In this document: piece by piece, positions 47,101 through 56,889 of the stretch
How the letters are laid out: every line of letters begins with the position of its first letter
Position numbering within the stretch: the stretch's first letter is position 1
Assembly (NCBI GenBank): GCA_920105625.2
Contig: CAKKTE020000188.1
Location: 181,001-245,000, forward strand
Length of the DNA stretch: 64,000 bases
Source: Clusia tigrina
Taxonomy: Eukaryota; Arthropoda; Insecta; Diptera; Clusiidae
Direction: 5' to 3'
The notes under the pieces: generated by a model
Told to the model about the DNA's origin: nothing
Database searches by the model: none
The model's input: only the letters and a program-made list of their open reading frames with translations
Position numbers and translations under genes: made by a program

Positions 47101-50100
47101 TGTGAATAGCAATAATTAAATAAAGCTAATTGTTCTAATTTAACCAAGCGATTGTTTGATTATTACACAATCCAGCGGTACGAATCCGAGTATTGAGTGT
47201 GGTATAAATTATTATCCAATATAAATTTTGGGATATGTACATACGTTTTTTGTTAAGATGCCCATACAAGATACTTCCTTGTCATTTAAAGACAGCATCA
47301 GCCCGCACTCCTCAATGTATATGATTTGCTTAGGCTCATACGTAATATACCACCTCAATAATCTATCACCATTCATTTTTTCCCTTATGTACTATAATTT
47401 ACAAATTTATTATGAAATATGTTGTAAAATAATGTTGTCTTTTGATTTTTTTCATTGCTCTGAATTATTTTCGTTTCCACTTTAAATTTTTGCATTTTAA
47501 GTGCAGTCATTGACTTTTAGATAATTTGTGAACGATATGTAACAATGTTTAAAAGATAATTTAGTAACATACTTTTTTAGCACTTACTTACATAAGGTCT
47601 ACTGGTTTACGTCTTCTTATTCGTCTTCTCATGTTTCTTGCCATGGTAAACTTTGTATTGGATAATTTGTGTGATTACAAAGCGCGATTTGATGTTTGCT
47701 TATTATTTTAATTTCGTCTTTTACTGTAGGGCTGTTGACTATGGTTCGAACAATTTTAGTTTGTAGTTGTTGAATAACGTTAATATTTGTCATGTAGGCA
47801 GTTCCCCAAATTTGGATCCCGTAAGTCCATATTAGTTTTTTTATGGTTTATAGATTAAAAGTTTATTTTCTGTTGATAACCTTGAATTCTTTCTGACGAT
47901 CCAGTAGAATTGTTTCAATTGGTTTTTTATTTGGTTTCGTTTATAGATTATATGAGGTTTCCAAGTCAATTTTTAATTTTGTCCGGTGTGTAGAGAAGAT
48001 AAAGTATTGGTCCCAGTACGCTTTCTTGGAGAACTGCAACGTTTATTTGACGTAATACAGAACACACGTTCTTATTTGCACGTAGATGTTTCTACCGTTC
48101 AAGCAACTTTTAATTAGTTCAAGTCCGGTAGTATATTATTGAGTTTAAGTAAAAGGCCTTCTTGCCAAATACTATCGAAGGCCTTTGCAACGTTTAGATA
48201 AACTAACACAAAATAGTTTGTAAGGAATCTCTAGCTGGGGTATGCTCACCAAATATTTTACTTTTGAATATTTTATACATTTATGAAATAGCAGTGTAAT
48301 ATTTGTCCCAGCTATATACATATGTAGTATATATTTTTTATTCTTTAGTTGCTATATTAGTAAAGTGCAAGTAATGCATTGTATAAAGGAAATTATTATT
48401 TGAAAAGATTATAGTTGCATAACCAAAATTTGTAGAGACTTTTCGAAACCACCACTGAGGTAGAGTAAGTGGCGCGTTTTTTGTTAATATAGTCTCCCCA
48501 ATATAGGCCTAATCCACATGTGTGTCCAATTGTACCCATCCGTTCCATGTGACTTTAGAAATTTCCCATAATCGCCATTAACAAATTTGGTTCTATGAAT
48601 CCAGGAAATAATTTAATAAACCAATATCAATAACCGATTTCCCATCATAAAACATATCCCGCTTCGAAAGGACACATTCAATTGAATGGTTGAAAGATTT
48701 GAAATATTTGATACATAGCATATCGATAACAGAAATAATTATACAGCCAAGTTACACGCATTGCAAAATCTATACTTACCATCCTCAAAGTATACATGAA
48801 CCTTAAAATATCGTATATATGTGGACCGGAAAATCAGAGGGAAATAGTGTGCCCATATGAAAATGACTACCAAAATTGTAACATAATTTTCATGAAAATA
48901 ATTCAAATTAAGTTCGGTAATTCTTCATTTTTTTTTCTTTATAGCATAACTAGAATCAATTGACCGAATTTTATAGTTTATATTAAATTTAAAAAAAACA
49001 ACCGAAAATTTTATAAAATTTAAATATGGAAAATGTGACGAAGAAGCAAACTAGCTGAAGCCATAGCTGCAAAGTAAGAAACAGTACTGCAGTAATGAAA
49101 GTATTGACAAAATTCTAAATAGCATATACATATATCCAGCAAAACACGATTTATATCTTCACTCATTGAAATACTTTGCCCTGTACAGTAACAATAAACG
49201 TGTGGAGTCCAACAAATAATTGCAAAGACTTAGGAAAGTAAGTGTGCTTAATAATTTGTAGGAAGTATAACATACAATAACACAATAATTAGAACGAAAG
49301 TGCTACTCTAATTTATGATACGAAATAAGGAGGCAAAAAACTAAACACTACTAAGACTCTAATATACAATTACTAACTCCTCATTCTATTTAGACAAAGT
49401 ACAAAAGTTTCAGCCTGACACATCCATATATTATAAAATAATTAAGTTCGTACGCTGTACAGCAATAGCCAACAGCTCCATTAATATTAAAATATGCACA
49501 AGGAATTAAATTCTCAGTGAAAATAATATATTCAACCCAAATTAAGCTGGCAGGTGGCTTCAGGCTTATACATGGACCACAATAAGACTAGATCCCAAAT
49601 TTGGCAAATCTTATATTTGTTTGTTGTCAGAAGTTCAATTGCACACTTTTTGATGCCTGATCTTGGTCAAATGGTGTTGAAGCATCCATCGGCAATGCTT
49701 TCTAAATAATACCACTATCAGAAATTTCAGGACCTCCAGTTTATGTGTGCCGCATATTCCATACGACAGATGGATGGAAATATGTCTCCAAATACTTTAA
49801 AATGTATTTGGCAGATCTGGAAAAATATATTAGAAGGATTTTTAAAGAGAAGATTTGGTGTGCAGTTGTTTTCCTTAATGAATCTTTCGGTATCCAAGTG
49901 GATAGGGCCCCCCTTCGTCAAAGTCAGGTTCCAGTTTGCACAGTTAAACTTTTTAAGTCTAGCCTGCAAACTGTAACCCGTAAAGTAAGGCGAAGCAGCA
50001 ACTTCGGCATTTGGTTCATCCCCACCGCCATTTTCAGTGCTATTGTCGTAAATATTAGAATTTTCAAAATAGTCCGGAAATATGCATCAATAATTTGATC

Positions 50101-53100
50101 ATACGATACAGTATTAGCATCCGATGTCACGGAGAAGTTCCAGTCCAGATTAGTATCATGATCATCGTTGCAGTAAGTATTCAATAAGAATGACTGTGTG
50201 ATGATTTTCATAGATAATAATGTAGCAGTCAGATATTTTATTTCTCGTACATTATTTCCAAGTTTAGATCTCAATACAGAAAATAAATTTTCCAGACAGT
50301 CCTGATTCATCTTAGCAAGCATAACATATGTACTTAAATAACTCGTCGCTAAACAAATCATTGCAGAGTGCTCACATATTGCTTAGGGTGTAGTGTTACC
50401 CGTCAATGCAATGTATTGTAACATGGGACAGCACTTTCAAACTCTGGAAAAACTCAATAAAATTATTAAGTTTATCCAGTTGCCCATTAGTTGTGGACAC
50501 TGGCCATTTATTGGGGTTACTCGACGTAAATGTAGTTCCATCGCATATGTCGAAGCCAGCATTACACTCCTTAATGAAGCGCCAAGTTGCTTCTACATTC
50601 GGCAGTAAACATAACAGCAGGTTAATATACAATAAAAGTGCAAAAGTAAGGTTAATTGAATCTTCAATGTAAAATTAGAGCTTTGCAACAACTATAAACT
50701 TATAACGTTAAATGAATACCCTTAATATATCTGTCTGATATATTAAGGGTAACGCTGAACACATATCCTCTAGCAAAGTGGTTGAAATATGTGTAAGTAT
50801 AAAATATATAATTAAATATGTACATGTATGCATATATAAATGGCTAAATAAATTAGTGTTAAACGTATTAGTTATTAAATTACCAAATATAAAAAATTAA
50901 AAAAACACATATCCTAAAAGTTATATTGGAGTACTCTGTAAATATGCACATAGAACATTCGTTAATACAGTATGTATGAATGTGAAAATAGAAAACTTTG
51001 GAAAATGGTACAATATAAGATATCAGAGGAGTAAACAGGAATTGCATATCAAAACTAATAACCGAAAATCAATTCAAATCAAATCAAGCTACCACATTTT
51101 CACTTAATACAGATAATAATGGCATTTATAAATTATATATTCTATATACGAGTACATTATATATACCATATACATATGCATATAATTGATCAGATATCTG
51201 TATATTTAATTAAATATTCCATATGTTGGATTTCACGCGCCATCCAATAAATGAGTATTTGATTCTTTTAGATGTTATTTGAACAACTTGTACTTATGAA
51301 TAAAAAAACATTTTCTTGTGATTATGATTCTTGCAGCTCTACGACAACCAATTTTTCAATATTTAAGCTTAAAAAGCTTAGTTTTGAAATAAGGCATATT
51401 ATAACATACGAGGGCGGATTGATATTGAAGCTACCTAAGGAGGAAAAAAAAATTTTTTTTTTTCAAAAACCATTTATTTCTCAACATAGTCTCCTTTTAC
51501 TTCGACACACTTAGACGATATTCCAACTTCTTTGTACCATCTGAATAATACGATTTCGGGAACCCCTCAAAATACGCGTTAGTTTCGGTAATCACTTCTT
51601 CGTTTGAGATGAATCTTTTTCCTGCGAGCCATTTTTTCAAGTTTGGAAACAGGAAAAAGTCACTAGGAGCTAAATCTGGACTATAAGGTGGATGATTAAC
51701 CGATTCGAAGTGTATTTCACGTAATTTTAGCATCGTATCTAATGCTGTGTGAACCGGTGCGTTGTCTTAAAGAAAGAGCATTTTTTTCTTCTTTAAATGT
51801 GGTCGTTTTTCCTTGATTGCATCAATCAATTGATCCAATAATGCACGATAATACTTTCCTGTGATTGTGGATCCTTTTTCAAGATAATCGATCAGCAATA
51901 TTCCGTGTGCATCCCAAAATACAGTGGCCATAACCTTGCCAGCCGATTTCACTGCCTTCGCCTTCTTCGGAGCACTTCCACGAGCTTCCACCCATTGTTT
52001 CGATTGATTTTTGGTTTCAGGTGCGTAGTGGTGGACCCACGTTTCATCGCCGAAAATCAACAGGATTACGTTTTATCATGTCCAAACACCGCTGTGAAGT
52101 GGTCTGTCGAACTCGTTTTTGTTCGACACTGAGCAAACGCGGCACCCATCTTGCCGATAGCTTTTTCATATGCAAATGTTCATGCAAAATGTTGAACACA
52201 CGTTCATATGATATGTTTACCATTTCAACAATCTCACGCAACTTGACTCGGCGATCATTCATAACGATATCGAGGATTTTCTTGATATTTTCTTCAGTAA
52301 CCACCTCTTTTGCCTTCCTGTTGATGGTATTGTTGCAGTGCTTGTTCGGCCGCGTTTAAATTCAGCAATCCAATATTTTACCATGTAATCTGACGGAGCA
52401 GACTCACCGCAATGTTTATCTAGCTTTTCTTTTATCTCTTTCGTCGTTTTCCCTTTCAATTAATAGTGTTTAATCACTGCACGAAATTCGCTTTTTTCCA
52501 TTTTTCAAGAAAAACAAAAGTTGCTTACTTCAAACTACTACAACAAATAAACTAATCGATGAATTGGGGTGAAATTTTAACAGCTGACGTTTGACAGATC
52601 GCAATTTCAAAAAAAAAATTTTTGTGTTTTTTGCTGCCATCTAGCGCTAGGTAGCTTCAATATCAATCCGCCCTCGTATGAATTGTATATGCTATTGTCG
52701 TAACTCAATATATAAAAAATTACAAAGCCAGAACAGAATAAAGCTTCAAGTTTTCACTATGATACCTGTACTAAGAGTATTTATGTACGTTAATACTCTT
52801 TGATTAGTATTTGTTTTATCCCTGCATCGAAAACATTGTGATGTTGCAACTAAAGGGGCAATCGCTTTTTGGAGCCCAGCGTGAAAGTTTCTATAAAAAG
52901 TGCCAGAAGTGTTTTTATGCTAAGTACGGCAGATTATTTATGTACATGGAATATCATTACACTAATCTATTTTAACAGTTTTGAGAAGTATATTGGCGGG
53001 AAATATCTAGGAGAACTATGCCGTGTGATACTACATGTGCTGCATGAACTTCATCTATTTATGCCAACTTTACCCAAAGATCAGTTTCCAGAGCCCTGGA

Positions 53101-56100
53101 ACTTTTCCTCAAACAATGTATCAGCGATTGAACAGTAAGTATAATTCCTCAAAGTAGGAAAATATAAATTCGATATGTGTGGTTTTGTGTTTTTGTCGTT
53201 TTCGGGGCAGTAGCATTTCAAGATTTGAGAGTAAATTCCATACACGCTATACATACGAAAGAACTACAGTGGATTCAATTGTTGCATACCATTCATCTGT
53301 TAAGGAAATCAGACACATTGTGTAAATAGTGTGATTGCATAGAAATAGGAGTGGACATTTTTTTTACGAAAAATTCCGAAGGTGAATAAAGTTTTAAAAT
53401 TTGCTCGTATAGTGGCGTTTCTACATATAAATTGTGGGTTGGTTGGTGCTTGTTTCAGGTGGCTGATCCATTGCATGAATCGCACTTAGCGCTTTAGGAC
53501 CGTTTTAGTGATTATAACCCTCCTAAACGCTGGAAAAAGATGGGTTGTTATCTAAATCCACTTTGTGGAATTTACCACTGTATCGCATCCAGAGAAACAT
53601 ATACTAGTTCCGCATAGGTTAGGTCGAGAGAGGCCCCCTCGCGGTAATTCATCAGCCTTCTCATTCCCATCAATATTCCTATGACCTGGAACCCAGATGG
53701 TTGTGATGTCAGCATGAAGACTTGGCGCTCTAAGTTCTGCCTTACACTGTCTGACCAACCTGGAGTTGATGGTGTTTGACTGTAGAGCCTTTATAGCACC
53801 CTAGCTGTCCACAAAAATGGCAACCTTGCTTCTATGTCGTTTTCTAATGTATTGGGTAATTTTCCGACACGCCTCCCTGATTGCGAGAACTTCTGCCTGA
53901 AAAACTGTAGCCTCATCAGGTAGGCGTGTGCAGTAATTGATGTTAGCGTGTGTTGAAAATACCCTAGATCCATTTTGGACCCGTCTGTACAAATGGGTAT
54001 ATCGTATTTCATTTCAAATGTTCGCCTTGACCACTCTTCTCTTGAAGGAAATCTAACAGTGAAGTTATTTTTAAAGCCTAGTTGTGGTACTATGTAGTCT
54101 GTTGTTATTTGTGTTAGTTCCCTCGGCATTGCGTATAGCATCCTAGAATGACAATACTGTCGCTTTTAACCTTAGTGTACTATTGCAGGCCAAATTTTTA
54201 ATGTAAAGGTCAATGGGGAGAAAATGTAGCATTACATTGAGTGCCTCCGAAGGACATGTTCGCAGGCACCCCGCAACATAAATGGTGTTTCATATATAGA
54301 CAAAGATATTATAATCTCTTTGCTATTAAAAAGTCATATAAACTTCGCTAAGCTCGATAAATTATGAAAGCACAGCAGATTTGTAAATTAGTGAGGTCAA
54401 GCAGTCAGATGTTCCAGATTTAGCCAGGTAAGGAAATTTCACTGTGATTTGCTCGTTTATATAAAGTTGCAAAAACTTCGAAGCTATTATAATATAAAAT
54501 TCAGTATGAAAAATAGCTTGCGCTCTCAACTTTATCGTGATATCTTTGTATATTTGCAAATTTCACTGACAAAGTAAATTTCAGTGCACAGTAATAATAT
54601 ATCATTCAAGTAGCCGCCCTCTGCGGTCTAGGGGTAAGCATGCTAGACAGTGGCGTAGCAAAGGGTCCGCAGCCCCCTTGGTGCGTGGAATCCGAGCTGT
54701 GAAGGGGGTCCCCGAGCTGCGAGGGGGCCCCGCTCACCCCAAAACCATTATACAGTGTTGCACAAGTACGTATCTTCGTACCATTTACATTTTTATTTTT
54801 TTCAAATTATAGGAAAGTTGTAAAGGGCACATTGTCGAAAAAAGGTAAGTTCTAAAGAATATATTCTTTAAAAAAGGCAAGTTCTCAAGAATATATTCTC
54901 TAAAAAAAGAAACTTCTAAAAAGTATATTCTTTACAAAAGGAAAGTTCTAAAGATCCAACTAATTTTAAGTGTACAATGTAAATTTGATAGATAATCGAC
55001 TAGATGAATTTTAATTAGTACGAAATCTTGTGTTTGACAAAAAAAATAAATGAATTTTTTTTGCTTCTCATATTTTTAAAAAAAAACGATTCCTTTTTTT
55101 CTCTCGTGTAACACTGCCACCATAAGAAAATAACATCGAGGGTCTCAGTGAGATTTTTGCGGGGAGGCCTCACCGTTCACAGCTACGCCACAGATGCTAG
55201 ACTCACATTCAGAGAGTCGCAGATTCAAATCATGCCCCGAGCTTGGTCTTAAAAATGCTTCTTTCTAAAAAGCATTTTATCTCTTCATGTCGAAGGCCTT
55301 GATAGCAATTGATCAAAAAAGAGTTTTTTAAATGGTAAAAATTATTCAAACAACAAAGTGTGTGCTTTTATAGGGGCTATGACACAGCCCATTTTGAACA
55401 TATGTATGTATGTAGTATCATCATTTTATCATTGGGTGCATTCTGGCAGCCTATCGGTTGCCTATCGGATAAGTGAAACAGCGCACTTTGTTTATGAATG
55501 GGCCGCTAGAAAAATTTGTCACTTTAAACGTTAACATCTGTTCTACAAACAGCTGTGCTAAGTGTTGAGTGCAGTAACTATAAAATTTCCGCTCAAAGAG
55601 GTGGCGTCCGCTCAGTCAGCTGGTTGCAAAAAATTCGGAGAATTTTGGTCGGTTGGGTATCCAATGGGCTGCCAGAATGCCTCCATTATATTTTCATATC
55701 TCGTTGTTGTTAAAGAACACATATGTACATATTGTTACGAAATTGCCCTCTTGACAATTTACTCTGTTACAAAATTGCCCTCCTGACAATTCCTCTAACT
55801 CTCTGTACTCGGACTCGTACCACTGGATTGTGTAGTAATCAAACAATCGCTGGTTAAATGAAAATAACTAACTTTATTTAATTATTGCTATTTACACACT
55901 TAATATTAGGCTTAACAAATTGAACTTGATTTAATAATTCATTAATCACTTTGAACTTATTTAAAAATTGAACTTTATTTAATAATTCATTAATCACTAT
56001 TAATTCTTAATACTGTAACTGCTACAAGTGAAATGCACGATGTACACACTGTTACGATTGCTATTCAACTGCGTCTCGACTTTAATTGTGTGCTGGCTTA

Positions 56101-56877
56101 TATAACTTTCTTATGGTTAAAGTAGAACATTGCCTACACTTCGTTAGAAGTTCGAGAACATTCTGCAATCATTTATGTTTCAATATGTATATGTAAACAA
56201 ATGCAATAAGATGTTTCCCTCGAATATTATGGATTTGCATAAATTATTGGATAAAAAACATGTATCATTAGTAAATTTTCATAGTTTCCACAAGTTCAAG
56301 CGAAATCGATAACAACAAATAATAACAGTTATTGATGTGTTTATGTAAATATATTGAAGCAGTTGAGCTATTAAATGTATCTATTAAAATTTCTCGATTT
56401 CCTCTTCCTTTAGTGATACCGTTGCCAACAGCTGTGAGCGTATAAAATCTATAGTGGAAAATCATTTCTCAACTGGTAAATACGGATACTGTGGAGATGA
56501 TTTGGAAATAGTGCGCTATGTTTGTGGTCTGGTGTCACAACGAGCTGCGCAATTAGTGGCCATAACGACGTCAGCGTTGGCAAATCGCATGGGCAATGAA
56601 ACAAACATTACTGTGGCTATCGACGGATCAGTTTATAAACATCATCCGCGTTTGAGACAGTGGCTCTCAGACTTTACGTCCCTGTGGGCTCCAACGAAGA
56701 ATGTTAGTTCAGTTTTGCTACACGTAGAAAATTTCTTGGAAATTTGTTTTTTAATTATGTTATATGTATATGTAGATTAAATTTATGCTGACTGAAGATG
56801 GTAGCGGAAAAGGTGCAGCTTTAGTCGCGGCTATCGCAGAAAATTTAAAGGGCAATTTGAATTCAAGCAGTGATTGA
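37967..56877 (+). CDS. Hexokinase gene (five visible coding exons, first exon missing)
   Basis: The exons 37967-38120, 39389-40043, 52979-53134, 56414-56702 and 56776-56877 join in frame to 451 residues plus a stop, the size of a one-domain 50-kDa hexokinase. The enzyme phosphorylates glucose and other hexoses with ATP in the cytosol, the first step of glycolysis. Conserved parts are present in order: LALDLGGTNLRVLL (ATP site), GFTFSFP, NDTTGTLM with the catalytic Asp, GTGSNGCYME, EWGAFGDNG, FEKYIGGKYLGE, DGSVYKHHP and EDGSGKGAALVAA. The sequence is divergent (WTKSF for WTKGF, FEKYIGG for FEKMISG), so it may be a specialised paralogue like the testis hexokinases of Drosophila. No disabling change is seen. 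Confidence 0.9.
38121..39388 (+). other. Hexokinase intron 1
   Basis: 1268 bp, GTAACA to TTTGCACAG. AT-rich with a short GAAT run near 38440. No element or gene recognised. Confidence 0.75.
39389..40043 (+). CDS. Hexokinase visible exon 2 (catalytic)
   Basis: The main exon, 655 bp. It joins exon 1 through a split Glu codon and ends TTTAC|GTACGTAAAG. It carries the ATP loop, the sugar-binding TK pair, the catalytic Asp in NDTTGT, GTGSNGCY and the sugar-binding Glu/Asp region EWGAFGDNG. The donor choice is fixed by frame: only AC|GTACGT joins the next exon correctly. Confidence 0.95.
40667..41261 (-). repeat. Gyp-L 3' LTR
   Basis: 595 bp, with a purine-rich GGAGGGCAG beside it on the minus strand (41262-41270) as the plus-strand primer. 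It contains the repeated word GTTTCAGTATGCAATCACG near its 5' end. Confidence 0.9.
41273..42500 (-). pseudogene. Gyp-L integrase
   Basis: The frames 42502-42221, 42174-41812 and 41920-41273 give the zinc-binding part (HSGPSRGHLGITKT), the core (MDIAGPFPISDSGNKYVLVV with the first Asp, FGAPLVLLSDQ with the second) and, after a frameshift near 41890, GGMVERFNRTLEKHLRK with the catalytic Glu. The C-terminal GPYKVIKRMNDVVYRIQ segment follows. The stop or frameshift near 42200 and the one at 41890 inactivate it. All catalytic residues are otherwise present. Confidence 0.85.
42465..43917 (-). pseudogene. Gyp-L reverse transcriptase and RNase H
   Basis: Three frames: 43917-43450 (WGSPVVLVKKKDGSTRFCVD, STLDLQSGYWQV), 43570-42905 (FLVMPFGQCNAPATF, LVYLDDIIVMG with the catalytic YLDD, FLGLCTYYRGFV) and 43019-42465 (RNase H: VIAYFSKILSKPERNYC, LLRTDHAALRWLL, GDALSRRP). 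Frameshifts near 43510 and 42960 divide them. The domain order is normal for Gypsy. Confidence 0.9.
44291..44500 (-). pseudogene. Gyp-L protease remnant
   Basis: The ORF ends with VDELILGVDFMIRNG, the C-terminal ILG box of retropepsins. The D-S-G active site should lie just upstream, at about 44500-44600, where frames are broken. A linker to RT (44205-44008) follows in another frame. Confidence 0.6.
44592..45540 (-). pseudogene. Gyp-L gag
   Basis: The N-terminal part (45536-45113, two frames, frameshift near 45430) is a long charged coiled coil (VKERLQQSDDKMQQRL). The capsid part is 45140-44592 (LKPTYDGTTTFSVFRMQFE, LQTISESERVCYENL, SGESLQQFAAEVERLAHLA). The C-terminus lacks an obvious CCHC knuckle because of a frame change. 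The protein would package the element's RNA. Confidence 0.8.
45605..45624 (-). other. Gyp-L primer-binding site
   Basis: After the 5' LTR the minus strand reads ATTGGTGTCAGAACTGAG. TGGTGTCAGAA is a primer site of the kind usually assigned to tRNA-Leu; the tRNA match was not computed. Confidence 0.65.
45625..46221 (-). repeat. Gyp-L 5' LTR
   Basis: 597 bp, nearly identical to 40667-41261 (scattered single-base changes and short indels). Its outer end CGTTTCA is followed by ATAT and then at once by another LTR. Confidence 0.9.
46226..46807 (-). repeat. Solo LTR of a Gyp-L subfamily, abutting Gyp-L
   Basis: TGTTACG to CGTTTCA, 582 bp, clearly diverged from the Gyp-L LTRs but of the same family. 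It shares the ATAT at 46222-46225 with Gyp-L and has ATAT again at 46808-46811. It is a solo LTR left by recombination. Confidence 0.9.
46812..47197 (+). repeat. Related LTR fragment in opposite orientation
   Basis: TGTAACAT start. Near 47105-47195 it has TTAACCAAGCGATTGTTTGA, then ACACAATCCAGCGGTACGA, which is the reverse complement of the Gyp-L LTR end. It is therefore an inverted, diverged LTR directly next to the solo LTR. The end is not exact. Confidence 0.65.
47580..48215 (-). pseudogene. Jockey-type LINE RT fragment
   Basis: Broken minus-strand codons read NVAKAFDSIWQEGLLLKL (48200-48140), then LQESVLGPILYLLYTPD (about 48050-47995). After a deletion comes IWTYGIQIWGTAYMTNI, QQLQTKIVRTIVNSP (about 47835-47720). 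These are the Jockey-clade RT and post-RT motifs in the right order. The catalytic ADD segment is deleted. Confidence 0.8.
48219..48250 (-). repeat. End of a Gyp-T-family LTR
   Basis: TGTAAGGAATCTCTAGCTGG, then GGTA, is the reverse complement of the last bases of the Gyp-T LTR (15385-15414). The rest of the LTR was not recognised in the following sequence. Confidence 0.6.
48251..49720. other. Intron sequence without recognised features
   Basis: AT-rich sequence. Part of 48251-48700 may be diverged LTR sequence. Nothing coding is seen. Confidence 0.5.
49727..50632 (-). pseudogene. P-type transposase, C-terminal fragment
   Basis: The minus-strand frames 50632-50396 (VEATWRFIKECNAGFDICDG) and 50361-49924 (MLAKMNQDCLENLFSVLRSK) match the C-terminal third of P-element/THAP9-like transposases, where NQDxLENxFSxxR is diagnostic. 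A tail follows in 49969-49727. Frameshifts near 50380 and 49950. No N-terminal part is nearby. It could come from the same family as 599-1958. Confidence 0.75.
50633..51408. other. Intron sequence without recognised features
   Basis: AT-rich. It has a short inverted repeat (ATACCCTTAATATATC / GATATATTAAGGGTA, 50717-50751). Nothing coding is seen. Confidence 0.5.
51409..52676 (-). mobile_element. Full-length mariner element
   Basis: Inverted repeats of about 30 bp (CGAGGGCGGATTGATATTGA, continuing AGCTACCTA) at both ends, with TA duplications (51407-51408, 52677-52678). 1268 bp, the usual mariner size. It encodes one transposase on the minus strand. The inverted repeats are intact, so it could still be moved by another copy's enzyme. 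Confidence 0.95.
51497..52501 (-). pseudogene. Mariner transposase
   Basis: It starts at ATG 52501 (MEKSEFRAVIKHY, then a TAA). The frame continues KGKTTKEIKEKLDKH (paired helix-turn-helix). Then come FGDETWVHHYAPE (first catalytic Asp), DNAPVH (second, about 51760, preceded by a stop) and HPPYSPDLAPSDFFLFPNLK, the DD34D signature of true mariners. Two nonsense codons and at least two frameshifts (near 52330 and 52060) disable it. Confidence 0.9.
52979..53134 (+). CDS. Hexokinase visible exon 3
   Basis: The acceptor is CTATTTTAACAG; the donor is GAACA|GTAAGTAT. It encodes FEKYIGGKYLGELCRV (with the conserved FEK glutamate), the following helix, and a divergent linker rich in Pro. It is separated from exon 2 by 12.9 kb of transposon-filled intron. 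Confidence 0.9.
53135..53539. other. Start of hexokinase intron 3, nothing recognised
   Basis: AT-rich intron sequence after the GTAAGTAT donor; no element identified. Confidence 0.5.
53540..54285 (-). pseudogene. LOA-type LINE fragment, RNase H region
   Basis: The minus strand gives ALNVMLHFLPIDLYIK (about 54240), NNFTVRFPSREEW, ICTDGSKM (about 54000-53975), VFQAEVLAIREACRKI, VAIFVDS and WVPGHRNIDGNEKADEL (about 53700-53650). Order and motifs match the end of the LOA LINE at 24640-25290, so it is a second, diverged LOA copy. Frame changes at about 53990 and 53800. Confidence 0.85.
54610..55340 (+). mobile_element. Second copy of the tRNA-derived SINE, split by a hAT element
   Basis: It starts GCCGCCCTCTGCGGTCTAGG, then GGTAAGCATGC. 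After the insertion (54648-55193 plus the duplicated target) it continues with the B box and the body GAGCTTGGTCTTAAAAATGC, matching the SINE at 351-562. With the insert removed, the anticodon loop reads CTCACAT (CAC, Val). TCATTCAA (about 54602) and TTATTCAA (about 55342) may be its own target duplication. Confidence 0.8.
54648..55193. mobile_element. Non-autonomous hAT element (546 bp)
   Basis: CAGTGGCGTAGC at the left and GCTACGCCACAG at the right form 12-bp inverted repeats with one mismatch. The exact 8-bp duplication ATGCTAGA (54640-54647, 55194-55201) is the hAT hallmark. No transposase inside. The short word AAAGTTCTAAAGAATATATTC recurs in diverged form several times (54840-54960). 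Confidence 0.95.
55434..55684. mobile_element. MITE candidate with GCATTCTGGCAGCC inverted repeats
   Basis: GGGTGCATTCTGGCAGCC at 55434 and its near-inverse (GGCTGCCAGAATGCCTCC) ending at 55684 enclose 251 bp with no coding. ATT lies at both outer edges (55431-55433, 55685-55687), a possible 3-bp target duplication as in PIF/Harbinger. Superfamily not certain. Confidence 0.6.
55733..56182 (-). repeat. Solo LTR of the Gyp-L family
   Basis: TGTTACG to TGTTTCA, 450 bp, with ATAT on both sides (55729-55732, 56183-56186). It is shorter than the others because of internal deletion and local duplication (the word TTTAATAATTCATTAATCAC occurs twice). Confidence 0.9.
56414..56702 (+). CDS. Hexokinase visible exon 4
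   Basis: The acceptor is TTCCTTTAG; the donor is AAGAAT|GTTAGT. It encodes GDDLEIVRYVCGLVSQRAA and VAIDGSVYKHHP, both strongly conserved in hexokinases. The frame runs on past the donor for 26 codons, but only splicing joins it to the conserved end. Confidence 0.9.
56776..56877 (+). CDS. Hexokinase last exon
   Basis: The acceptor is TATATGTAG; it is 102 bp long and ends in TGA. It encodes KFMLTEDGSGKGAALVAAIA, the C-terminal nucleotide-binding motif, plus a short tail. A poly(A) signal AATAAA follows at 56884-56889, very close to the stop, so the 3' UTR may be short. Confidence 0.9.
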   Translation: MKFMLTEDGSGKGAALVAAIAENLKGNLNSSSD

Positions 56878-56883
56878 AAGAAA

Positions 56884-56889
56884 AATAAA
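56884..56889 (+). terminator. Poly(A) signal of hexokinase
   Basis: AATAAA, 6 bp after the stop codon. It is the nearest match; cleavage would follow 10-30 bp downstream. Confidence 0.6.

Noticed and set aside
47228..47485. 85-residue ORF in the hexokinase intron
   Set aside because: AT-rich chance frame; no motif, no splice or promoter context.
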